Shown: positions 61,901 to 64,000 of the stretch, piece by piece
Position numbering within the stretch: position 1 is the first letter of the stretch
Layout: each line of letters opens with the position of its first letter
Assembly: GCF_964340395.1 (NCBI RefSeq)
Contig: NC_135558.1
Location: 458,501-522,500, forward strand
Length of the DNA: 64,000 nt
Source of the DNA: Glandiceps talaboti
Taxonomy: Eukaryota; Hemichordata; Enteropneusta; Spengelidae
Direction of reading: 5' to 3'
Made by a program: the position numbers and the translations under genes
Notes under the pieces: model-generated
Seen by the model: only the letters and a program-made list of their open reading frames with translations
Databases searched by the model: none
Told to the model about the DNA's origin: nothing

Positions 61901-64000
61901 CATACATTTTAATTATACCTCTACAGATTACAGCAGACCCTCATAAATTATTTACCAATTTCAAAACATACATTTTAATTATACCTCTACAAATTACATC
62001 AGATCCTCATAAATTATTTACTAATTTCAAAACATACATTTTAATTATACCTCTACAAATTACATCAGGCCCTCATAAATTATTTACTAATTTCAAAACA
62101 TACATTTTTACTATACCTCTACAGATTACATCAGACCCTCATAAATTATTTACTAATTTCAAAACATACATTTTTACTATACCTCTACAGATTACATCAG
62201 ACCCTCAGAAATTATTTACTAATTTCAAAACATACATTTTAATTATACCTCTACAAATTACATCAGGCCCTCATAAATTATTTACTAATTTCAAAACATA
62301 CATTTTTACTATACCTCTACAGATTACATCAGACCCTCATAAATTATTTACTAATTTCAAAACATACATTTTAATTATACCTCTACAAATTACATCAGGC
62401 CCTCATAAATTATTTACTAATTTCAAAACATACATTTTTACTATACCTCTACAGATTACATCAGGCCCTCATAAATTATTTACTAATTTCAAAACATACC
62501 TTTTTACTATACCTCTACAGATTACATCAGATCCTCATAAATTATTTACTAATTTCAAAACATACCTTTTTTTATTATATCTCTACAGATTACAGCAGAC
62601 CCTCATCAAGAGCAAAGTCAGCAGATACCAGTGAAGAGGTAAGACATTGTGTCATATATTGGTTTGTTGCCATGGTAATACACAAGTATCTTATTACCTT
62701 TATTTTAAAGTAACTGTTACTTTGAAATTTAGTGTAAACCTTCGACTGTTAGACTAACTAATGTTGCTTGAAGTTAAAAATCAACTAAAGTGAAATTCAT
62801 TTATTTGTACCAATATTATTGCACTAAAATAATGAGAGACATATTGTGTTTTCATTGTGTGATTTAGCTTCAGTATTGGAAATAACGTGGTGCTGAAAAT
62901 TTTGCTAGTTGTTGTGCAAAATTTTAACATCTGACTAGAATACTTGATAACATGTAGTGACAACCTCTGTCATGGAATATAATGTAATACTTGATAACAT
63001 GTAGTGACAACCTCTGTCATGGAACATAATGTAATACTTGATAACATGTAGTGACAACCTCTGTCATGGAACATCATATAACAGCGTCATACAGTGATTT
63101 AATTTCCAATAATGCCTGTAGTTCTAATTGTACACATAAATGTAATCAAACAATTTTCAGTGCTTTGTTTTAATGACAAATTACTCCAGTTTACAGTATT
63201 GCAGTTTTTTTAAAAGGACATTATCTCCTTTTTTGAGTTACAGTCTCAACCTGTGAAAGTCTCAGTGACACAGAGGAAGGGTTCATTACCAGTTAACACT
63301 GAGGAACCCGATACCTGGCCAGCCTACCCTACATATGAAGACACGTTGCAGTCTAAACCATTTTATGAAAAATATGCACGACCACATCCAGTCAGAAAGT
63401 CAGAAAACTATACACCACAGGATCCAAAATCAGAACGGGTTCCTGCAACAAATTTGTATGAAAACGGTTACCAGAATAATGTGCGATTTAATGATGAGCA
63501 TCATTTAAAACATTTAGAAAACAATAGAGACTTCAATGAAACAGATCAGAGAGATGTGGCTCTGGAAAGTCATCTTTCAGTAGGGAGAGTACCAGATGAG
63601 TATGTTTCCAGGGCAACAAGTTCATCAAAAGATGAGGACTATCAGGAACCAGTTGAACTGAATACTTATTTAGCAAAAGAAGAAGAGGAAATTTCTCAAA
63701 AAGTTACAGGGAAGACAAAACTGGAGGAAGAGAAAAAGAAATCAAAGGAAAGACGAGGTGATAAAAAGAAAGTTTTACCTGTCGCTAGTGTTAAAGATGG
63801 ACAGCCAGAGAAATCTAAGGATTACACAAAAATGATCACCATGTCCAAAAAATTTCCACATCATGAAAATGAAAGACTTAGAAGTGGAGACAGGAGGGAA
63901 ATGTACAGACCGACTTCAAAACATGAACGAAAAGACTCTGGCAGACAGAGTTCACATTCACAGGCTGATTTTAAAGATGTTCAAATTCAAGGTCGGGCAT
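20287..64000 (+). CDS. ARM-repeat / triple fibronectin type III protein, 5' and central part (19 exons, truncated by the window)
   Basis: Nineteen exons splice in consistent phase into an open frame of about 1002 codons that is still open at the window end. Residues about 35-328 form roughly six armadillo-like helical repeats, one per exon (for example VAGNSAYILGTLAEND, MNAAGTMGTLAETTEGREWM, SNAALVLARLTISEEG, MNAAFAIGRLCDMEKGRARL, KNACFAISCLAGSEDGHDRL). Residues about 360-441, 446-531 and 551-632 are three FN3 domains: each has the core Trp (374, 466, 569) and the L.P.T.Y.. motif (LRPYTKYSF, LAPGNTYDI, LKPETEYIF). From about 637 the chain is polar and rich in Ser, Lys, Arg, Glu and Gln, probably disordered. 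No signal peptide or membrane segment is seen, so a cytosolic scaffold or cytoskeletal/ciliary role is plausible but unproven. I do not recognise the orthologue. Confidence 0.88.
21715..22215 (+). repeat. Diverged tandem repeat of about 100-115 bp with 3'-splice-site-like ends
   Basis: About five diverged copies each carry TTTCC(C/T)GGGG.TGT, then TGTGGAAAA.., a pyrimidine run and CCCTCAGCTG (or a decayed form), then CAACAGTAACACTACTA. The pyrimidine tract plus CAG resembles a splice acceptor repeated several times within intron 1. Copies start near 21717, 21806, 21908, 22029 and 22137. Confidence 0.65.
22494..23938. repeat. 30-bp minisatellite, about 50 copies
   Basis: The unit is GAAATGTACATTCAATGGGT plus TCAGTTTATA (30 bp). 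A 23-bp short form beginning GGCATGTACA and lacking TTTATA alternates, mainly at the two ends of the array. Minor variants (CATGAAATGG for CATTCAATGG) recur in the right half. ORFs of up to 200 codons through it on both strands are artefacts: there is no start context, no splice sites and no composition unlike the repeat. Confidence 0.97.
24177..24201. repeat. Palindromic CATAG...CTATG footprint, copy 2
   Basis: CATAGATGTGGGTGGAGGGT followed by CTATG. It shares the 18-bp right arm with copy 1 but has lost most of the left arm. Confidence 0.65.
28004..28020. repeat. Short CATAGACCC palindromic footprint, copy 3
   Basis: CCATAGACCCTACATGG, an imperfect palindrome carrying the same CATAGACCCT end as the other copies. 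At this length it could be chance. Confidence 0.35.
29095..29330. repeat. About 33-bp self-complementary minisatellite
   Basis: About six copies of a unit combining AGGAATACTTAAGGATTCCT and TATAGGATGTCTTTT. Each unit is largely palindromic (AGGAAT...ATTCCT and ATCCTATAGGAT), so single strands could form serial hairpins. Confidence 0.8.
30061..30311. repeat. (ATGT)n microsatellite, 251 bp uninterrupted
   Basis: About 62 perfect ATGT units without a single substitution, flanked by TACATATAAT and ATAAATATGG. Perfection over this length implies recent expansion or ongoing homogenisation. Assemblies often compress such arrays, so the true length may differ. Confidence 0.97.
31436..32755. promoter_or_regulatory. 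Cluster of eight RFX X-box-like palindromes (candidate enhancer)
   Basis: GTTGCCATGGTAAC (31436-31449), GTTGCCATGGTTAT (31518), GTTTCTATGGTTAC (31943), GTTGCCATGGTTAC (32000), GTTGCTATGGTTAC (32138), GTTGCCATGGCTAC (32183), GTTGCCATGGTTAC (32291) and GTTACCAAGGCAAC (32742-32755). The first and last fit the RFX X-box consensus GTNRCC-N0-3-RGYAAC; the others deviate mainly in the right half (GGTTAC). The intervening sequence is not obviously repeated, which argues against a simple tandem duplication. Function is inferred. Confidence 0.45.
32033..32054. repeat. CATAGAC...GTCTATG palindrome, copy 4
   Basis: CATAGACCCTTCAATGTCTA followed by TG: 7-bp perfect arms around an 8-bp loop, with the same CATAGACCCT start as copy 3. 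Confidence 0.55.
34917..35160. repeat. TGTC/TGTG compound array ending in (GT)n
   Basis: Mixed CTGTGT and CTGT units, a short non-repeat CTGCCTATCTG patch, then more than 90 bp of GT dinucleotide. Confidence 0.95.
36102..36642. repeat. 31-bp minisatellite, about 17 copies
   Basis: The unit is TGTACAGATCTCAACCATAA plus AGTGTTCTACA (31 bp). Two tail variants alternate (TTCTACATGTA and TTATATAAGTA). The array stops abruptly at AACCAGAATG, where a different repeat begins. Confidence 0.95.
36645..36855. repeat. Degenerate AACGC/AACAC/AATGC pentamer repeat
   Basis: About 210 bp built from five-base steps (CAACG, CAATG, CAACA, TACTA) with irregular order. It adjoins the 31-bp minisatellite directly, then ends at a run of CAACA units. 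Confidence 0.85.
39034..39580. repeat. 59- to 65-bp minisatellite, nine copies
   Basis: The unit runs from CATGTATAGCCTCTGAACTG through TTGTCGTACTCCTACACT to an alternating TATATACATATATACACATA tail. Copies differ by the presence of an extra CACATA and by loss of TCG. Confidence 0.95.
43774..43894. promoter_or_regulatory. Pair of ATAGAGGGCGCT motifs (CTCF-core-like)
   Basis: CATAGAGGGCGCTAT (43774-43788) and CATAGAGGGCGCTGT (43880-43894), with a third, CATAGAGGGCACTGT, at 45044-45058. The TAGAGGGCGC core matches the right part of the CTCF consensus (YAGRKGGCRS), but the 5' CC of that consensus is not well aligned. It may simply be a dispersed repeat end. Confidence 0.3.
44132..44312 (+). CDS. 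ARM/FN3 gene exon 2
   Basis: Starts after ATTTCAG in phase 2 and ends in phase 0 at donor GTAAAC (60 full codons). Encodes VAGNSAYILGTLAEND, LDDLTTMLAFDD and VMNAAGTMGTL, a complete ARM-like repeat plus the start of the next. Confidence 0.85.
44619..44749 (+). CDS. ARM/FN3 gene exon 3
   Basis: Acceptor TTTCTTTCTGCAG, phase 0 start, phase 2 end at donor GCTAG|GTAAGT. Encodes AETTEGREWMLHHSC to WTASNAALVLAR. Its last 46 nt and its donor are copied in the tandem array that follows. Confidence 0.85.
44703..45032 (+). repeat. Donor-spanning tandem repeat at exon 3 (about 4 copies, 90-96 bp)
   Basis: The unit contains the end of exon 3 (GATAACATGT..ACAGCTAGCA to TTCTAGCTAG), the donor GTAAGTTGCAATAC and about 45 bp of intron. 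Donor copies lie at 44750, 44846, 44936 and, decayed to GTTAGT, 45026. Use of a downstream copy would read AGG TAA, an immediate stop. Copy four is the most diverged. Confidence 0.9.
45653..45753 (+). CDS. ARM/FN3 gene exon 4
   Basis: Acceptor TTTTGTGACAG, phase 2 to phase 1, donor CAG|GTAAGT. Encodes LTISEEGSDQILTHKESQDI and KLVLSLGLDDA, completing one ARM repeat and leading into the next. Confidence 0.85.
45761..45783. repeat. (CAAA)n microsatellite beside the exon 4 donor
   Basis: Five to six CAAA units starting 7 bp downstream of the donor GTAAGT. Confidence 0.85.
46349..46443 (+). CDS. ARM/FN3 gene exon 5
   Basis: Acceptor GTGTACAG, phase 1 to phase 0, donor ATG|GTAAGT. Encodes RGMNAAFAIGRLCDMEKGRA and LLQLRESNQM, one ARM-like helix pair with the conserved N-A-(A/C)-x-A-(I/L) pattern. 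Confidence 0.85.
46444..47114 (+). other. Intron 5 of the ARM/FN3 gene, 671 bp
   Basis: No exon or dispersed repeat is seen. It holds a short direct repeat (CACATTTCAAGTTAGTGTT twice, 46491-46528) and a G10 run at 46992. Confidence 0.7.
47115..47311 (+). CDS. ARM/FN3 gene exon 6
   Basis: Acceptor TCTCTTCCAG, phase 0 to phase 2, donor GCAAT|GTAAGG. Encodes ITSLCTMLGSQDTGCSKNAC, FAISCLAGSEDGHDRLL and LDAEDTETGWFAA. The exon must end before the apparent ATG TAA, since the T-G there is the donor border. Confidence 0.85.
47698..47776 (+). CDS. ARM/FN3 gene exon 7
   Basis: Acceptor TTTTTCAACAG, phase 2 to phase 0, donor CTCAAG|GTATGT. Encodes MTLRTLASKKKGCLRLRDHK and QINQALK, the last ARM-like repeat. 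The final 27 nt and the donor are the founding copy of a 17-copy tandem array. Confidence 0.82.
47748..48690 (+). repeat. Donor-spanning minisatellite at exon 7 (17 splice-donor copies, 53/57 bp)
   Basis: The unit is GATCACAAACAAATCAACCA then AGCACTCAAG|GTATGTCAAT then TGTGTGGAGTAGA (53 bp); a CAAA insertion gives 57 bp. Exon-type sequence makes up about 30 bp and intron sequence about 23 bp, so every unit rebuilds a complete CAAG|GTATGT donor. All 17 donors keep CTCAAGGTATGT. Variation falls elsewhere: AACTCAAG (copy 15), AACTAAGC (copy 16), TGTAGGG in two intronic parts, and one CGCAAA. Confidence 0.95.
48700..48812. repeat. Two-copy repeat after the exon 7 array
   Basis: A block ATGGTAGCA.TAGGGATAGT followed by CTAGACCTCAGGCTTTCTGC occurs twice head to tail (about 56 bp). 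Confidence 0.8.
49349..49538 (+). CDS. ARM/FN3 gene exon 8
   Basis: Acceptor TTCTATTTATAG, phase 0 to phase 1, donor GAAG|GTAAGG. Encodes the ARM-to-FN3 linker (EVETKPGIHDDLKEEIALTL, EILKKLEKPHTP) and the first half of FN3-1 with its core Trp in AAEWAEVTLKSG. Confidence 0.85.
49619..50528. repeat. 21-bp minisatellite, 43 copies
   Basis: The unit is TAGTAATCTGTGGTACATAT plus G. Two main forms differ at one base (CTGTGG or CTCTGG), with two CACTGG copies. Because 21 is divisible by three the array is open in several frames on both strands (up to 321 codons), but it begins 80 bp after the exon 8 donor, lies wholly in the intron and has no gene context. Confidence 0.97.
50837..51112 (+). CDS. 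ARM/FN3 gene exon 9
   Basis: Phase 1 to phase 1, donor AATG|GTAAGT. Encodes the rest of FN3-1 (SCEVADLRPYTKYSFKLQTC) and most of FN3-2 (VPGEIKVIGVTTTQIKICW, YPNGVLKGYCVYN). Two acceptors six bases apart (TTTCAG|TTTCAG|GAG) are both in frame, so residues 392-393 (VS) may be optional; the downstream site would give G directly. Confidence 0.85.
51697..51776 (+). CDS. ARM/FN3 gene exon 10
   Basis: Acceptor TATAATTTTCAG, phase 1 to phase 0, donor CAT|GTAAGT. Encodes KSQTDSTSELNSIIMGLAPG and NTYDIH, the E-F region of FN3-2. Confidence 0.85.
52093..52159 (+). CDS. ARM/FN3 gene exon 11
   Basis: Acceptor TTCTTGTAG, phase 0 to phase 1, donor GTAAGG. Encodes VCAVNSKGKGQKSTLQVRTT and EL, the last two strands of FN3-2 (the typical V.A.N..G.G..S pattern). 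Confidence 0.85.
52160..53241 (+). other. Intron 11 of the ARM/FN3 gene, 1.1 kb
   Basis: Pyrimidine-rich (52560-53050) but without recognised repeats or exons. The ORFs at 52565-52786 and 52820-53140 reflect the T/C-rich composition. Confidence 0.65.
53242..53286 (+). CDS. ARM/FN3 gene exon 12 (45-nt candidate cassette exon)
   Basis: Acceptor CTTCTCTGTGCAG and donor CGAAAA|GTAAGA frame 15 codons, ASLIKPVHLPDIKPK, phase 1 at both ends. It forms the linker between FN3-2 and FN3-3. Inclusion and skipping both keep the frame, so it may be alternatively spliced. Confidence 0.65.
53287..56148 (+). other. Intron 12 of the ARM/FN3 gene, 2.9 kb
   Basis: Contains a 52-bp direct duplication (54306-54400, GTGAAATATCGATACCTTAT...) and the TGTC/GT arrays at 54641-54982. 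No exon is supported. Confidence 0.7.
54641..54982. repeat. Duplicated (GT)n-(CTGT)n block plus (GT)n
   Basis: A composite of GT units, CTGT units and the phrase CTGCCCATGTCTAAATCTGT ... TTGATCTGCACTGTTTATGC occurs twice, followed by a third GT run. The duplication therefore includes both microsatellite and unique sequence. Confidence 0.92.
56149..56345 (+). CDS. ARM/FN3 gene exon 13
   Basis: Acceptor TTTTTATGCAG, phase 1 to phase 0, donor ACA|GTAAGT. Encodes most of FN3-3: APGKPSLTVRGRSEICVSWE, GRLHRFEVTQNGKVIYSG and ARRLKPETEYIFT. Confidence 0.87.
56346..56759 (+). other. Intron 13 of the ARM/FN3 gene, 414 bp
   Basis: GTAAGT donor to TCTATTTTCAG acceptor. Nothing notable is seen. Confidence 0.7.
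56760..56829 (+). CDS. ARM/FN3 gene exon 14
   Basis: Phase 0 to phase 1, donor GAAT|GTAAGT. Encodes VIAVTSEGRCESDPAKKKTL and KDE, the last strands of FN3-3. Confidence 0.86.
57300..57374 (+). CDS. ARM/FN3 gene exon 15
   Basis: Acceptor TTTGTTTCACCAG, phase 1 to phase 1, donor CTAT|GTAAGT. Encodes YDDVRSTAPLFARAPTRQDS and DKLRL, the start of the polar tail. It is 75 nt and symmetric, so skipping would keep frame. Confidence 0.8.
57591..57719. repeat. (GACA)n microsatellite
   Basis: GACA units with scattered GATA and one 6-bp interruption, in intron 15, ending 85 bp before exon 16. Confidence 0.95.
57804..57934 (+). CDS. ARM/FN3 gene exon 16
   Basis: Acceptor GTTATTTTCAG, phase 1 to phase 0, donor AAG|GTAAAG. 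Encodes SKKKSKHTPVPGEVTNSPQL and KDRDTRERELSSRAKSKPPS: basic, Ser-rich and probably disordered. Confidence 0.82.
58803..58923. repeat. (GACA)n/(GGCA)n microsatellite
   Basis: GACA core with GGCAGGCAGACACTCAGACA present twice on the left and GGCA units on the right. Confidence 0.93.
59689..60059. mobile_element. 371-bp MITE-like element with about 50-bp imperfect terminal inverted repeats
   Basis: The left end reads ACTAGTCTCAGTTACCCAGA then CTCTCACTGCTGGGG. The reverse complement of the right end reads ACTAGTCTTGGTTACCCAGA then CTCTTGCTGCTGGGGG, and similarity continues through TCTGAGACC. The inner 270 bp is non-coding. It sits inside intron 16. A target duplication is not clear because the ends themselves form ACTAGT palindromes. 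The family name is not assigned. Confidence 0.8.
60838..60922 (+). CDS. ARM/FN3 gene exon 17
   Basis: Acceptor ATTTGAAACAG, phase 0 to phase 1, donor TCAG|GTAAGT. Encodes NRQNQNQTSVPVSYYNLSDH and VSMQRPQS. The acceptor lacks a strong pyrimidine tract, but phase and the polar sequence fit. Confidence 0.75.
61135..62606 (+). repeat. Acceptor-spanning minisatellite at exon 18 (22 copies, about 66 bp)
   Basis: The unit contains ATTATACCTCTACAG| plus ATTACAGCAGACCCTCAT (18 nt of exon 18) plus AAATTATTTACTAATTTCAA and AACATACATTTT. Copies occur from 61195 to the authentic acceptor ending 62588. AG is intact in 13 copies and changed to AA in 9 (for example near 61265, 61525, 61657, 61725). Any upstream copy used as acceptor would read DYIRPS or DYSRPS and then TAA. 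Only the last copy continues as CAAGAGCAAAG, the true exon. Confidence 0.95.
62589..62638 (+). CDS. ARM/FN3 gene exon 18
   Basis: Acceptor TATATCTCTACAG, phase 1 to phase 0, donor GAG|GTAAGA. Encodes DYSRPSSRAKSADTSEE. Its first 18 nt are the exonic part of the 22-copy array upstream. Confidence 0.8.
62939..63079. repeat. 47-bp tandem repeat, three copies
   Basis: The unit is AATACTTGATAACATGTAGT then GACAACCTCTGTCATGGAAC then ATAATGT, in intron 18. Confidence 0.93.
63244..64000 (+). CDS. ARM/FN3 gene exon 19 (open at the window end)
   Basis: Acceptor TTTTTTGAGTTACAG, phase 0, open for 252 codons to the last base. Encodes SQPVKVSVTQRKGSLPVNTE onward: no domain, very rich in Glu, Lys, Ser, Asp and Arg, with a lysine/glutamate stretch (KLEEEKKKSKERRGDKKK) of coiled-coil or disordered character. 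No stop is seen, so the protein continues beyond the window. Confidence 0.85.

Noticed and set aside
47748-62606. CRISPR-like arrays (regular repeats with 21-66 bp periods)
   Set aside because: The repeats are head-to-tail with no unique spacers, in a eukaryotic intron context.

Overview
This is animal nuclear DNA. Every coding segment I can support is a short exon bounded by AG/GT splice sites with matching phases, the introns are long and AT-rich, and most of the window is non-coding sequence loaded with micro- and minisatellites and transposon remnants. A marine invertebrate deuterostome, most probably amphioxus (Branchiostoma), fits best. The main reason is that three minisatellites in one gene have a repeat unit that straddles an exon-intron border. 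From memory, that architecture was described in amphioxus under the name 'mirage' minisatellites. I could not check it, so the species call is an inference.

Layout. (1) Positions 761-2271, + strand: the last three coding exons of a zeta-crystallin/quinone oxidoreductase (CRYZ-like) gene whose 5' part lies outside the window. A phase-compatible possible alternative last exon sits at 2574-2702. (2) 2707-11050: intergenic DNA with large (GTA)n, (TGTC)n, (TGTA)n and (CT)n arrays; no gene found. (3) 11052-15805, + strand: a complete small gene with TATA box, non-coding first exon, four coding exons whose lengths sum to an exact 249-nt reading frame (82 residues), a spliced 3' UTR and a poly(A) signal. 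It encodes a secreted Ala/Thr/Gly-rich peptide with a hydrophobic C-terminus. (4) 15811-20286: intergenic DNA holding a 981-bp terminal-inverted-repeat element, a pentanucleotide array, a 250-bp tandem repeat and a frameshifted LINE reverse-transcriptase fragment on the minus strand. (5) 20287-64000, + strand: one gene of more than 43 kb, running off the right edge. Nineteen exons join with consistent phase into an open frame of about 1002 codons: about six armadillo-like repeats, then three fibronectin type III domains, then a long polar, charged tail. I do not recognise the orthologue.

Intron 1 of the large gene is 23.6 kb and holds a 30-bp minisatellite, a 31-bp minisatellite, a 59-bp minisatellite, a 252-bp (TGTA)n array and a cluster of RFX X-box-like palindromes at 31.4-32.8 kb. 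Later introns hold a 21-bp minisatellite with 43 copies, a 371-bp MITE-like element and the three border-spanning arrays.

The most striking signal is that the 5' splice site of exon 3, the 5' splice site of exon 7 and the 3' splice site of exon 18 are each part of a tandem array (about 4, 17 and 22 copies). Most ORF-like translations in the window are repeat artefacts and are not annotated as genes.
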